A stretch of 64,000 bases of DNA from IGN2 sp964639955. GTDB taxonomy: Bacteria; Bacteroidota; Ignavibacteria; Ignavibacteriales; Ignavibacteriaceae. The position numbers and the translations under genes were made by a program. This document shows positions 35,938 to 45,254 of the stretch, one piece after another. The stretch spans positions 1-64,000 of the forward strand of contig CAZXGJ010000001.1 of NCBI GenBank assembly GCA_964639955.1. Reading direction: 5' to 3'. The notes beneath the pieces were generated by a model. The model saw only the letters and a list, made by a program, of their open reading frames with translations, had not been told where the DNA came from and made no database searches. Each line of letters opens with the position of its first letter. Position 1 is the stretch's first letter.

Positions 35938-36834
35938 ATGACAGCAGAAACTCTTCGTACTACTTCTTTTCCCTCACTAAAACTTTTTGCCAGGGGAAAA
36001 GTGCGTGATATTTATGAACTTGGCGATTACCTCTTGCTTGTCTCTACCGATAGAATTTCAGCCTTTGACGTAATAATGAATCAGGGCATTCCGTATAAAG
36101 GAATGGTTCTTACAAAAATTTCTGAGTTCTGGTTTAACTTCACTAAAGATATAATCCCTAATCACTTTATTACTACTGATGTAAGCAAATATCCTGAAGA
36201 GTGCAGGGAATACTCGGATGTACTCAGGAACAGATCTATGTTAATTAAAAAAGCCAGTGTTATTCCTTTGGAATGTATCATTCGTGGCTACATAACCGGT
36301 TCAGGATGGAAAGACTACAAAAAGACAGGAGAAATATCAGGATTAAAACTGCCGGCGGGATTACAGGAATCTGAAAAATTTCAGGAACCGCTTTTCACAC
36401 CTTCCACAAAAGCAGAAATCGGTAAGCATGATGAAAACATTTCCGCTGAACAGGCAATGCAATTAGTTGGTGAGCAAACTTTTTATGCTGTCCGGAATGC
36501 TGCAATCAATATTTACACAAATGCTACGGAGTATGCTTTAACAAAAGGGATAATAATTGCAGATACCAAATTTGAGTTTGGCAAAATTAATGGCGAAATA
36601 ATTCTGGTAGACGAAGTGCTCACACCTGATTCTTCAAGGTTCTGGCCGAAGGATAAATATGCCAAAGGAAGAGCTCAGGAAAGTTATGACAAACAGTTTC
36701 TAAGAGATTATCTTCTTTCAATAAATTTCAATATGCAGCCTCCGCCCCCGGTATTACCGGATGATATTATAGCAAGAACAGCAGAAAAGTATCTTGACAT
36801 TTATAAAAAACTTACCGGGAAAAGCTTAGTTTAA
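35938..36834 (+). CDS. purC: Phosphoribosylaminoimidazole-succinocarboxamide synthase (SAICAR synthase), long type
   Basis: 298 residues. It condenses CAIR with aspartate using ATP in purine synthesis. This is the longer yeast-like type: FARGKVRDIYELGDYLLLVSTDR, SAFDVIMNQGIP, PLECIIRGYITGSGWKDY, DTKFEFGKINGEIILVDEVL, and TPDSSRFWPKD. All catalytic blocks are intact, unlike the short PurC-like protein at 7847-8524. It stands alone, not in a pur operon, with an aaggaat site before the ATG. Confidence 0.97.
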   Translation: MTAETLRTTSFPSLKLFARGKVRDIYELGDYLLLVSTDRISAFDVIMNQGIPYKGMVLTKISEFWFNFTKDIIPNHFITTDVSKYPEECREYSDVLRNRSMLIKKASVIPLECIIRGYITGSGWKDYKKTGEISGLKLPAGLQESEKFQEPLFTPSTKAEIGKHDENISAEQAMQLVGEQTFYAVRNAAINIYTNATEYALTKGIIIADTKFEFGKINGEIILVDEVLTPDSSRFWPKDKYAKGRAQESYDKQFLRDYLLSINFNMQPPPPVLPDDIIARTAEKYLDIYKKLTGKSLV

Positions 36835-36924
36835 TTTTATTTCTAATAATATTTTTGTTAGAATTACAACTGTGTATTAAAATTGAAATCATCTCAATCA
36901 CTGTTTCGCACGGTCTGAAATTAA

Positions 36925-37521
36925 ATGACGCTTCCAAATCAACTTACTGTTTTAAGAGTTATACTTTCACCGGTATTCCTGTTTTTCTTTCTCTCTGAAG
37001 CGGTCTGGATGAAGCAAGCTTCGGTTGCAATATACATTGTTGCAGCTTTAACGGATTGGTACGATGGCTGGCTTGCAAGAAAATTCAACTATATAACCAA
37101 CTGGGGCAAATTCTGGGATCCGCTGGCCGATAAAATTCTTACATCATCTGCATTTATAGGTTTTGCAATTGTTGGATTAATCCCCCTGTGGATGGTGCTT
37201 ATTATAGTAGGAAGGGATTTGCTTATTACTCTGCTGAGAATTTTTGCAGAGACCAATAATTATATGTTTTCAACAAGCTACTACGCAAAATGGAAGACGC
37301 TGCTGCAAATGATATTCCTGTATTATCTTCTAATCTTGTACGTATTAAAAAATACTCCCGGCATTTTTAATTCAAATGAGAATCTATTTGGATTATTGAT
37401 GAATGAAAATCTTATTTTTGTCGTAGCATTATTTATAACAATCATTACACTTCATTCGGGGTATTTATATGTTAGAAGAAACAAGGAAATTATAAAGTCG
37501 TTGTTAAAAATTGAAAATTAA
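36925..37521 (+). CDS. pgsA: CDP-diacylglycerol--glycerol-3-phosphate 3-phosphatidyltransferase
   Basis: 198 residues, four to six membrane spans. CDP-alcohol transferase motif complete: DGWLAR at its start and GKFWDPLADK at its end. The opening MTLPNQLTVLRVILSP is typical of PgsA. The enzyme makes phosphatidylglycerophosphate; the next gene is the phosphatase for the same pathway and overlaps it by 11 bases. Confidence 0.95.
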   Translation: MTLPNQLTVLRVILSPVFLFFFLSEAVWMKQASVAIYIVAALTDWYDGWLARKFNYITNWGKFWDPLADKILTSSAFIGFAIVGLIPLWMVLIIVGRDLLITLLRIFAETNNYMFSTSYYAKWKTLLQMIFLYYLLILYVLKNTPGIFNSNENLFGLLMNENLIFVVALFITIITLHSGYLYVRRNKEIIKSLLKIEN

Positions 37522-37969
37522 TTTTGTTGAAAAGTTTTTAGGCTCAGGATTCTGTTCCGGATACTCACCTGTTGCTTCAGGAACAGTTGGAAGTCTGGCA
37601 GCACTTTTAATCTATTTTATACCCGGATTTGAAAATCTTTACATTATAATCCCTGCAATAATTTTATTTTTTATTTATGGAGTGATAGTAGGGAGTAAAT
37701 TTGAAAGACTGTATGGTAAAGATCCTTCTCAATGCACAATAGATGAAATTGTCGGAACCTGGATTGCGTTGATTGCTTTGCCCAAAACAGCCGGAATTGT
37801 TATTGCCTCATTCCTTCTCTGGCGAATTCTGGATATCATTAAACCCGAGCCGGCAAGGATGCTCGAGAAAATTAAAGGTGGTTTTGGAATAATGTTAGAT
37901 GACGTTATATCAGCAGCCTATTCACTTATAATAATGCATCTGATTGTATATTTGTTTGGTAAATTTTAA
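37511..37969 (+). CDS. pgpA: Phosphatidylglycerophosphatase A
   Basis: 152 residues from a TTG start at 37511 that overlaps pgsA. PgpA features: GSGFCSGYSPVASGTVGSLAA at the start, then CTIDEIVGTWIAL, and LDIIKPEPARMLEKIKGGFG with the late MLDDVISA. Removes phosphate from PGP to give phosphatidylglycerol. Coupling to pgsA places both steps in one transcript. Confidence 0.93.
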   Translation: MKINFVEKFLGSGFCSGYSPVASGTVGSLAALLIYFIPGFENLYIIIPAIILFFIYGVIVGSKFERLYGKDPSQCTIDEIVGTWIALIALPKTAGIVIASFLLWRILDIIKPEPARMLEKIKGGFGIMLDDVISAAYSLIIMHLIVYLFGKF

Positions 37970-37982
37970 TCTGATTAATTTA

Positions 37983-39245
37983 ATGATGATGAAAGCATAT
38001 ATAATTACTATCGGCGATGAAATTCTCCTCGGGCATACACTTAATACCAACGCTGCCGATATTGGAAATTATCTGAGTCAGGTAAACATTCCTGTTGTTA
38101 AAACATCTGTTGTGGGCGACGATGAAAAGGCTATATTAAAAGAATTCAATATTGCCTGGAATACAGAAGATTTGATTCTTGTTACCGGCGGCTTAGGTCC
38201 CACGCATGACGACATAACAAAGAAGTGTGTTGTGGACTTCTTTAAAACGAACCTCGTGGAAAACGAACAAGTGCTTGCCGATATTATCTCTTTATTTGAA
38301 AAGAGAAAAAGGCAGCTTACATCAGTAAATATAGACCAGGCAAAAGTTCCTGCCGTTGCAGAAGTAATACGTAATCAATTTGGTACCGCACCGGGATTCT
38401 GGATTTCAAAAGATGATAAAATTTTTATTGTGATGCCCGGAGTTCCCTACGAAATGAAGGGTATGATGGAATCAAGTATAATTCCAGGGCTTAAAGAGCT
38501 GCAAGGTGAGAAAAAAAATTATACTGAAAGAAAAATATTGCTCACTACCGGAATACCTGAATCGACACTTTATGAAAAGCTTGGAAATCTGAATGAACTT
38601 CTTGGAGAAGCTAAGCTTGCTTTCCTGCCCAGCCAGTTTGGAGTTAAGCTAAGAATTACTGCTGAATCATCCGATCAGGAAGATGCTAAAAATAAGTTGT
38701 CTGAAATAGAACAAAAAATACGAGCAAAAGCGGGTCGATACATTTACGGTTCTGGCAACCAGACACTGTCGGAAGTTATTGGTAAATTATTATCAGACAG
38801 AGAACTGAAAATTGCAGTTGCAGAATCCTGCACAGGAGGATTAATAGCTCATTTATTAACAAATGCGAGCGGAAGCAGCAAATATTTTGAGCGCGGGATA
38901 ATCTGCTATAGTAATGCTTCCAAAGTTGAAGTGCTAAAAGTTGACGAAGATATTATTGCTCAGCACGGTGCTGTAAGCAGGGAAGTTGCCATGCAAATGG
39001 CAGAAGGTGTAAAATCGACCAGTGGTTCGGATATAGGTCTATCCACCACAGGAATTATGGGTCCTACAGGTGCTACTATTGAAAAACCCGTTGGATTAGT
39101 ATATATCGGCTATTGTGATGAGAAAGTTTGTACTGCAAAAAAATTTAATTTTGGAGATGACCGGATTCTTAACAAAGAACGCTCTGCTCAGGCTGCACTG
39201 GAGTTAGTACGCCGACAACTTCTTGGAATATCTTCAGATGATTAG
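37983..39245 (+). CDS. cinA: CinA-family protein (nicotinamide-nucleotide amidohydrolase / MoaB-like)
   Basis: 420 residues from ATG 37983; three consecutive ATG codons occur here, so the start may be 37989, and a TTG at 37944 would overlap pgpA. N-terminal MoaB-like COG1058 domain: AYIITIGDEILLGHTLNTN, VTGGLGPTHDDITK, MPGVPYEMKGM. C-terminal PncC domain: IAVAESCTGGLIAHLL and STTGIMGPTGATIEKPVGLVYIG. Salvages pyridine nucleotides by deamidating NMN. It precedes thpR and recA, a common arrangement. Confidence 0.95.
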   Translation: MMMKAYIITIGDEILLGHTLNTNAADIGNYLSQVNIPVVKTSVVGDDEKAILKEFNIAWNTEDLILVTGGLGPTHDDITKKCVVDFFKTNLVENEQVLADIISLFEKRKRQLTSVNIDQAKVPAVAEVIRNQFGTAPGFWISKDDKIFIVMPGVPYEMKGMMESSIIPGLKELQGEKKNYTERKILLTTGIPESTLYEKLGNLNELLGEAKLAFLPSQFGVKLRITAESSDQEDAKNKLSEIEQKIRAKAGRYIYGSGNQTLSEVIGKLLSDRELKIAVAESCTGGLIAHLLTNASGSSKYFERGIICYSNASKVEVLKVDEDIIAQHGAVSREVAMQMAEGVKSTSGSDIGLSTTGIMGPTGATIEKPVGLVYIGYCDEKVCTAKKFNFGDDRILNKERSAQAALELVRRQLLGISSDD

Positions 39246-39786
39246 GCTGTTTGTTGCACTCAATATTCCGGGTGATGCGTTATCCAAAGTACTTGAAGAA
39301 TGCTACCGGGCAGTTGAGAATCCATACAGGTTTAAATGGGAAACAAAAGAAAAAATACATCTGACACTTAAATTTATTGGCGAAGTTGATGAAAACCTGG
39401 TTGGAAAAATTTCTGAAGAGCTTGAATTTGTGAAGGAGTATTCTGCTTTTAACTGTAGTGTTTCAAGGTTCGGCTTCTTTTTCAGAAATCGTGAACCAAA
39501 AATACTATGGTCGGATGTTCAGACTGATAAACCTCTGAAGCCAATTGTTGTGGAACTTGACCGAAGGATGCAGAAATTTGGTATCGAAACCGATAAAAGA
39601 GAATTTAATGCTCATCTTACATTGCTTCGGATAAAGCAGGATGTTTCAGAAAAATTCATTCAGAGAATTAAATCTCATTTATTCGAAAAAATTAATTTTA
39701 CAGCCAGCTCAATCAGTCTGGTGCAAAGCCGGTTATCCAGAGAAGGTGCAACGTATACAAATTTAAAAACTTTTGAACTAAAATGA
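39238..39786 (+). CDS. thpR: RNA 2',3'-cyclic phosphodiesterase
   Basis: 182 residues from the ATG at 39238, which overlaps the cinA stop by eight bases. The two HxTx motifs of the 2H phosphoesterase superfamily are KIHLTLKFIGE and FNAHLTLLRI. It opens cyclic phosphate at RNA ends and was once described as a 2'-5' RNA ligase. A TTG at 39223 could add five residues. Confidence 0.93.
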   Translation: MIRLFVALNIPGDALSKVLEECYRAVENPYRFKWETKEKIHLTLKFIGEVDENLVGKISEELEFVKEYSAFNCSVSRFGFFFRNREPKILWSDVQTDKPLKPIVVELDRRMQKFGIETDKREFNAHLTLLRIKQDVSEKFIQRIKSHLFEKINFTASSISLVQSRLSREGATYTNLKTFELK

Positions 39787-39796
39787 AGGAGGAACT

Positions 39797-40858
39797 ATGC
39801 CTGCAGATAAGGAACAAAAATTAAAAATTATTGAAGACGCCATTGCCAGTATAGAAAAAACATACGGCAAAGGTTCAATTATGAAGCTTGGCGATGGTGT
39901 AATTCACGATATTGAATCCATTCCTACAGGTGCACTTTCATTGGATTATGCTCTGGGAATTGGAGGAATACCCAGGGGAAGAGTGACTGAGATTTATGGC
40001 CCCGAATCCAGCGGAAAAACTACTCTATGCCTGCACATAATTGCAGAAGCGCAGAAGACCGGCGGGCTTGCTGCTTTTATCGATGCTGAGCATGCACTTG
40101 ATGTTAACTATGCTAAGAAACTCGGGGTTGATACTGCTAACCTTCTGATATCTCAGCCTGACTTTGGCGAACAGGCACTTGAAATTGCAGACACACTTGT
40201 ACGAAGCAATGCAATTGATGTAATAGTAATCGATTCTGTTGCAGCATTGGTTCCAAGGTCAGAAATAGAAGGAGAAATGGGTGATGCAACTATGGCAGTG
40301 CAGGCAAGGTTAATGTCGCAGGCTTTACGAAAGTTGACCGCAGCAATTTCAAAATCTAAAACTTCAGTGATATTTATCAACCAGCTTAGAAGCAAAATTG
40401 GTGTTATGTTCGGGAATCCTGAAACTACAACCGGTGGAAATGCATTAAAGTTTTATGCATCTGTGAGGATTGATATCAGAAAAATTTCCTCAATAAAAGA
40501 AGGTGAAAATGTAATTGGCAACCGCACAAAAGTTAAAATAGTTAAGAGTAAAGTTGCCCCGCCATTCAAACAGGTTGAGTTTGATATCCTTTATAACGAA
40601 GGTATAAGCAAAACCGGTGACCTGATCGATCTCGGAGTTGAACTTGGAATAATTAAAAAAACAGGTGCTTGGTTTACTTACGGTGAAGACCGGTTCCAGG
40701 GCAGGGAAGGATTTCGGCAGAAGCTGGTTGAAATGGATGAATTAAAAAACAAACTTGAAAATGAATTACGCCAGAACCTAGGTATGCAAAAAAGCGGGGA
40801 AAGTAAAAATGAAGAGGTTGAGAAACAAAAAACTTCGAATAAAAAAACTAAATACTAA
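39797..40858 (+). CDS. recA: Recombinase RecA
   Basis: 353 residues. Walker A GPESSGKTTL, the MAW motif region, loop L1 VPRSEIEGEMGD, loop L2 FGNPETTTGGNALKFYAS, and the C-terminal domain ending in a Lys/Asn-rich tail. A strong GAAGGAGG site lies at 39784-39791. No LexA-box-like palindrome is obvious in the ten bases before it; it is probably expressed with cinA and thpR and perhaps from an internal promoter. Confidence 0.99.
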   Translation: MPADKEQKLKIIEDAIASIEKTYGKGSIMKLGDGVIHDIESIPTGALSLDYALGIGGIPRGRVTEIYGPESSGKTTLCLHIIAEAQKTGGLAAFIDAEHALDVNYAKKLGVDTANLLISQPDFGEQALEIADTLVRSNAIDVIVIDSVAALVPRSEIEGEMGDATMAVQARLMSQALRKLTAAISKSKTSVIFINQLRSKIGVMFGNPETTTGGNALKFYASVRIDIRKISSIKEGENVIGNRTKVKIVKSKVAPPFKQVEFDILYNEGISKTGDLIDLGVELGIIKKTGAWFTYGEDRFQGREGFRQKLVEMDELKNKLENELRQNLGMQKSGESKNEEVEKQKTSNKKTKY

Positions 40859-40905
40859 TTGGTAGCAGTGTTTCGGCTTTCTGAAATCTGGTTTAATCCC
40901 TGATA

Positions 40906-41532
40906 ATGAAAATTAGTAGAATCATTGCAAAGGGAAAGAAGGATGTGACTATCTATTTTGATAACAAAACAACATTGGTGCTTGCACTTGAGATATTTTT
41001 AAAGAGCGGTCTGATGAAAGGTAGTGAAATTTCTGAAGACCGCTATTCTTTTTTTTGTGATGAGAATAAAAAATTCCTGCTAAAACAAAAAGCATTCAGG
41101 CTGCTCGGAAGAAGACAGCATTCCGCTGCCGAATTAAAAGCAAAATTATTGAATAGGAATTATAATGTAAATCTTGTGGATGGAATTCTGAAAGATTTAA
41201 TAAAAAATAGTTATTTAAACGATCGGGAATTTGCCGCTGCTTTTATCGAAGATAAGATTAATTTAAAAAAATGGAGTAAGAGAAAATTAAAGGCAGAACT
41301 GATGAAGAGAGGTTTAAATCCCGACCTAATTACTGAACTAATGAATGAAAAATTTTCGGATACAGATAATTTTAATTCTGCTCTGGCAGTTGCTAAGAAA
41401 AAATACGATTCATTTAAGAAAAAGAAGTTGGAAACATCTGATTTGAAAAACAAGCTGGCAGCTTTTCTTCTATCGAGGGGATTTGATTATGAGATTATTG
41501 AAGAGGTAAGCAGAAAGTTAATTAAGCATTAA
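40906..41532 (+). CDS. recX: Regulatory protein RecX
   Basis: 208 residues, three-helix RecX repeats visible in KAFRLLGRRQHSAAELKAKLLNRNY, SYLNDREFAAAFIEDKINLKKWSKRKLKAEL, and the C-terminal AAFLLSRGFDYEIIEEV. It limits RecA filament growth. It follows recA by 47 bases, the usual pairing. Confidence 0.93.
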   Translation: MKISRIIAKGKKDVTIYFDNKTTLVLALEIFLKSGLMKGSEISEDRYSFFCDENKKFLLKQKAFRLLGRRQHSAAELKAKLLNRNYNVNLVDGILKDLIKNSYLNDREFAAAFIEDKINLKKWSKRKLKAELMKRGLNPDLITELMNEKFSDTDNFNSALAVAKKKYDSFKKKKLETSDLKNKLAAFLLSRGFDYEIIEEVSRKLIKH

Positions 41533-41541
41533 ACTTACAAT

Positions 41542-41961
41542 TCATTTTTTACGGGAATTGTTCCTCTCAATTTTTTTAATAAGCCTGGCAACTTCGGGTA
41601 CATCAATTTTCCGTGCTGCATCGCGGGATAGAAACCATTTTCTTTTTCTTAAATTTCTCTCAGGATACTCTTTATACACATGCGATACTTTTAGGGAGTA
41701 AATTTTAATTCTTATTTCACTGCCGTATTTTTTTATTTTGTAAGTACCAAGTACCCTTGTTGAATTACTTCCTCTTATTCCGGCTTCTTCAAATGCCTCT
41801 TTTTTTGCTGATTGAAACGGTGTAAGATGATATTCAATAAATCCTTTGGGAATTATCCATTTCTTTTTTCTTATTGTTGTAATTAACAGTATTTCAATTT
41901 TGCCGTTTTTCTTCCTGTATGGTATTACGCCGGATTGCTGGAAGCGGGAATCATCTTTCAA
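41542..41961 (-). CDS. Nudix hydrolase
   Basis: 139 residues. Nudix box G40-x5-L46-x7-K54-E55-x2-EE59-x-G61: the second-half REUxEExGU element is present as KEAFEEAGI, but the first Glu of the consensus is Leu. The context IPKGFIEYHLTPFQSAKKEA matches a known subgroup that lacks this Glu. It probably hydrolyses a nucleoside diphosphate derivative; substrate unknown. It is convergent with recX, separated by nine bases. Confidence 0.87.
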   Translation of the reverse strand: MKDDSRFQQSGVIPYRKKNGKIEILLITTIRKKKWIIPKGFIEYHLTPFQSAKKEAFEEAGIRGSNSTRVLGTYKIKKYGSEIRIKIYSLKVSHVYKEYPERNLRKRKWFLSRDAARKIDVPEVARLIKKIERNNSRKK

Positions 41962-42070
41962 TAATTTATATCCTTATGGTTTTGAACTCTAACAGAATTG
42001 TTCTGATTTATTTAATTTAGATATGCAAAGATAAAATGTGTGTTAACTATCAACAAACGTAAATAATATA

Positions 42071-43087
42071 ATGACGCTCTTAAAAGATTATTCACTCCGT
42101 CATCTGAATACTTTCCGTATTGATGCTAAAGCAAAACTCTTTTCTGAGATATTTTCCGTTGAGCAGATGCTGGAAATTCTGGCAGACCGTAAAACAGCAA
42201 ACGAAAAGAAATTGCTGCTGGGTGGCGGAAGTAATATTCTTTTTACAAAAGACTTTGATGGTCTGGTTATTAAAAATTCTATCCCCGGTATAAATGTAAT
42301 TGATGAAGATAGTAAATTTGTTTTTATTGAAGCAGGTGCCGGCGTAATATGGGATGAGCTGGTGGAATATTGCACAGAAAAAATTTATGGTGGAATTGAA
42401 AACCTTTCTTATATACCGGGAACAGTTGGTGCAGCACCTGTACAGAATATAGGCGCTTATGGTCAGGAACTTTCAGATTCTTTTCATTCGCTTGAAGGAA
42501 TTTTTATTGATTCATCTCAGAAAAAAACTTTTCAGCCTGATGAATGCTTCTTCCGCTACCGTTCGAGCATTTTCAAAGAAGAACTTAATAACAAATTTGC
42601 GATAACATCTGTAAAATTAAAGCTTCAAAAATTCCCCGTTGCTAATTACAGTTATCCTGAAATCCAGAAATATATTGAAGAGCACAGCATCAGCAGCCCC
42701 AGCTTAAGGGATATGAGGAAAGCAGTTATCCAGACCAGAAAGCAAAAGCTGCCAGATCCTGAATTGATAGGAAATGCCGGCAGTTATTTCAAAAATCCTG
42801 TTGTGACAAAAGAACAATTCGAAATTATTAGGCAGAAGTTTAACGATGTTATCGCTTTCGGATTGAGCAATGGATTGTATAAAATAGCTGCCGGCTGGTT
42901 GATTGAGAAATGCGGCTGGAAAGGTAAACGAATACGTGATGCCGGTGTATTCCGGAATCACGCCTTAATACTTGTTAATTATAATAATGCTTCCGCCGCT
43001 GAGATAGTTGATCTGGCGGTTAAAATTAAAAAAGATGTGAGAGAAGTCTTCGGAATAAAACTGGAAGAAGAAATAAATATTATTTAA
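42071..43087 (+). CDS. murB: UDP-N-acetylenolpyruvoylglucosamine reductase
   Basis: 338 residues, type I (E. coli-like) length. FAD domain with LLGGGSNILFTKDF, IPGTVGAAPVQNIGAYGQEL, and FFRYRSSIFK; the catalytic Ser lies in GNAGSYFKNP and the conserved Glu in LIEKCGWKG. It reduces enolpyruvyl-UDP-GlcNAc to UDP-MurNAc. The next gene starts one base after its stop. Confidence 0.95.
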   Translation: MTLLKDYSLRHLNTFRIDAKAKLFSEIFSVEQMLEILADRKTANEKKLLLGGGSNILFTKDFDGLVIKNSIPGINVIDEDSKFVFIEAGAGVIWDELVEYCTEKIYGGIENLSYIPGTVGAAPVQNIGAYGQELSDSFHSLEGIFIDSSQKKTFQPDECFFRYRSSIFKEELNNKFAITSVKLKLQKFPVANYSYPEIQKYIEEHSISSPSLRDMRKAVIQTRKQKLPDPELIGNAGSYFKNPVVTKEQFEIIRQKFNDVIAFGLSNGLYKIAAGWLIEKCGWKGKRIRDAGVFRNHALILVNYNNASAAEIVDLAVKIKKDVREVFGIKLEEEINII

Positions 43088-43088
43088 A

Positions 43089-44213
43089 ATGACGCATAGA
43101 AAATTATTAAAGGTAAAATCCGGCCTGGCAAAAATTTTTATCCTTTCTTTTTTCTGGGGGCTGGCTGGTTTGTTATTCACTCTTAACGACTACCTGAGCA
43201 TAGCTCACTTTGCTGAAGGAATTGGCATTGATGCAGCTGAAGAATATAACCTTGCAGGAAACCTTATTGCCTCGGGCTTAATTTCTGCGGTTGGCGGATT
43301 ATTAATGGGTGCAAGTGAAGTATTTTATTTTCAGAAAAGATTTAGAAAACTATCTTTCACCAAAGCCATAGTCTTAAAATCTGTTTTCTATGCCTGTGGT
43401 CTTGCTCTGCTGATTTTTGCAGGTACAGTTTTTTACCATACTGTACTTGCCGGAAGGTTTTTATTCAGTCAGGCTGCAATGGTCAAAGTAATGAATCATA
43501 TGCTGAGCGAATCCTTCTGGTCGCAGATGCTTACCTGGAGTGTGGTAATTATTATTACTCAGTTTATTCTGCAGGTGAGCGATAAATTCGGCAGGGGTAC
43601 TCTTTTACAACTGCTTGCAGGTAAGTATCATCAGCCAAAAACGGAAGATAGAATTTTTATGTTTCTCGATCTCAAATCTTCTACTTCAATAGCGGAAAAA
43701 TTAAAGCACAAAAAATATTTTCAGTTCCTTAACGATTTTTTTAATGATGCAGCCGATCCTATCATTTATAATAGAGGTGAAATATATCAGTATGTCGGAG
43801 ACGAAATTACAATTTCATGGAAGATGAAAAATAAAGTCGGCTGTCTTGATTGTTTCTTCGAAATTAAAAATGCTATTGACACAGCAAAAGACAGGTATCT
43901 TCAAACTTACGGCACTTTCCCCGAATTCAAAGCAGGCGTTCATGCTGGTGAAGTAATTACGGGTGAAATCGGAACAATTAAGAAAGAGATAGTATTTAGC
44001 GGCGATGTGCTGAATACTGCTTCGCGTTTGCAGAAGGAGTGTAATGTATTTGGAAAAAATCTTATAATTTCTGAGGAAGTCTTCTTTGCAGTGAAAGATA
44101 TTTATAACGAAAAATATATTTTTGAAAAAATTGGTCAGTTGCAGCTCAGGGGTAAAACCAACCTAAACACTATCTATAGTGTTCAATTAAATACTTCCGA
44201 AGAATCAGATTGA
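43089..44213 (+). CDS. Membrane-anchored class III adenylate/guanylate cyclase
   Basis: 374 residues. Four membrane helices (about 16-35, 55-77, 97-118, 145-165) without a HAMP domain, then a single cyclase homology domain (about 190-365). Metal-binding aspartates are in FLDLKSSTS and YQYVGDEI. The late motif is FSGDVLNTASRLQ, with the N...R transition-state pair, preceded by FKAGVHAGEVITGEIG. It should form a homodimeric active cyclase at the membrane. ATP or GTP preference is not evident. It follows murB directly. Confidence 0.9.
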   Translation: MTHRKLLKVKSGLAKIFILSFFWGLAGLLFTLNDYLSIAHFAEGIGIDAAEEYNLAGNLIASGLISAVGGLLMGASEVFYFQKRFRKLSFTKAIVLKSVFYACGLALLIFAGTVFYHTVLAGRFLFSQAAMVKVMNHMLSESFWSQMLTWSVVIIITQFILQVSDKFGRGTLLQLLAGKYHQPKTEDRIFMFLDLKSSTSIAEKLKHKKYFQFLNDFFNDAADPIIYNRGEIYQYVGDEITISWKMKNKVGCLDCFFEIKNAIDTAKDRYLQTYGTFPEFKAGVHAGEVITGEIGTIKKEIVFSGDVLNTASRLQKECNVFGKNLIISEEVFFAVKDIYNEKYIFEKIGQLQLRGKTNLNTIYSVQLNTSEESD

Positions 44214-44277
44214 ATTTATGGAAGAGAATACTTAACTTTTGGCAAGTATCTTTCATTAAAACGAATCGGAATTTCTT

Positions 44278-45099
44278 ATGACAAATAAAGAAAATAATTA
44301 CCAGGAATTGTCGGCTTACGAAAAAGCAGCCAATGAGGGTTTAGACCCGCGATGTATTCCTCAAAAACTTGAAGGACCTGTTCCTGAGCATAATGATATA
44401 GTTTATCCCGATTATTCCGCAGATGAGCAGGAGACCTGGAAATATTTATACGAAAGACAGATGAAATTCCTGCCCGGAAGGGCTTGCAATGAATATATGG
44501 AAGGAACAGAAAGATTGAATCTATCGGCAGAAAAAATTCCTTTTTTAAGGGAACTTAGCCATATTTTCCTGAACTCAACCGGCTGGAAAGTTGCAAGGGT
44601 GCCGGGTTTAATTCACGAACAAAATTTCTTTGAGTTGCTGAGAAAAAAAGTCTTTCCTTCAACAGATTATATACGCGGAAAGAACGAACTCGATTACACT
44701 CCCGCTCCTGATTTGTTTCACGATATATTCGGGCACATGCCTCTGCTGACAAATAAAAATTTCGCTTCCTTCTATCAAAAATTTGGTAAAGCTGCGCTCA
44801 GTGCCAGAGGCAAAGACAGAACTATGCTGGAAACATTTCATTGGTTTACAGTAGAGTTCGGTTTAATCAATAATCCCGAGGGCAGACGAATTTATGGTGC
44901 TGGAATTCTTTCATCTCACAAGGAAGTACAGCATGCTTTATCCGATAATGTTCAGGTTATTCCATTCGATCCCGATCGTATTGTAATTCAGCAATACGAT
45001 GTCTGGCATCTTCAGCCAATCTTATTTGCCATTGAATCTTTCGGGCAGCTCGAGGAAGGATTTGATGAATGGACTAAAAAGCGCGGACTGTTAAATTAA
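44278..45099 (+). CDS. phhA: Phenylalanine 4-monooxygenase (tetrahydropterin-dependent)
   Basis: 273 residues. Aromatic amino acid hydroxylase converting Phe to Tyr with tetrahydrobiopterin, O2 and iron. The iron ligands are His148 and His153 in DLFHDIFGHMP, and Glu193 in TVEFGL. Spacings of 5 and 40 match animal PAH (285, 290, 330). Substrate-site motifs are VPGLIHEQNFFELL and YTPAPD. It lacks the N-terminal ACT regulatory domain of animal enzymes. It is followed by the pterin cofactor genes (Bcp, PTPS, GTP cyclohydrolase I, SDR), so cofactor and enzyme are probably made together. Confidence 0.93.
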   Translation: MTNKENNYQELSAYEKAANEGLDPRCIPQKLEGPVPEHNDIVYPDYSADEQETWKYLYERQMKFLPGRACNEYMEGTERLNLSAEKIPFLRELSHIFLNSTGWKVARVPGLIHEQNFFELLRKKVFPSTDYIRGKNELDYTPAPDLFHDIFGHMPLLTNKNFASFYQKFGKAALSARGKDRTMLETFHWFTVEFGLINNPEGRRIYGAGILSSHKEVQHALSDNVQVIPFDPDRIVIQQYDVWHLQPILFAIESFGQLEEGFDEWTKKRGLLN

Positions 45100-45166
45100 T
45101 CTATCCCTCATTTTTCTTGTCCTGATTACTTATCCGTTGAACTATTTTTGCAAAGCATTTGTTGTA

Positions 45167-45198
45167 TTGGATATTGAGTTAAATCATAACTAAATTTA
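45167..45198 (+). promoter_or_regulatory. Candidate promoter before the bcp-PTPS-folE-SDR genes
   Basis: TTG (45167-45169) and TAAATTTA (45191-45198) with 21 bases between resemble the Bacteroidota -33 TTTG and -7 TAnnTTTG elements. It lies 56 bases before bcp in a 155-base gap, which would allow transcription separate from the hydroxylase gene. Confidence 0.35.
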
Positions 45199-45254
45199 TT
45201 TACATTTAATTCAGAATTTTCCTTCACAGAACTTAAAATAAAATCAGGCAAAAA

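Noticed and set aside
41542..41961. Nudix protein lacking the first Glu of the Nudix box as a possible inactive enzyme
   Set aside because: A recognised subgroup with KGx4-5 and no Glu at this place keeps the REUxEExGU half, which is present here; no sign of lost function.
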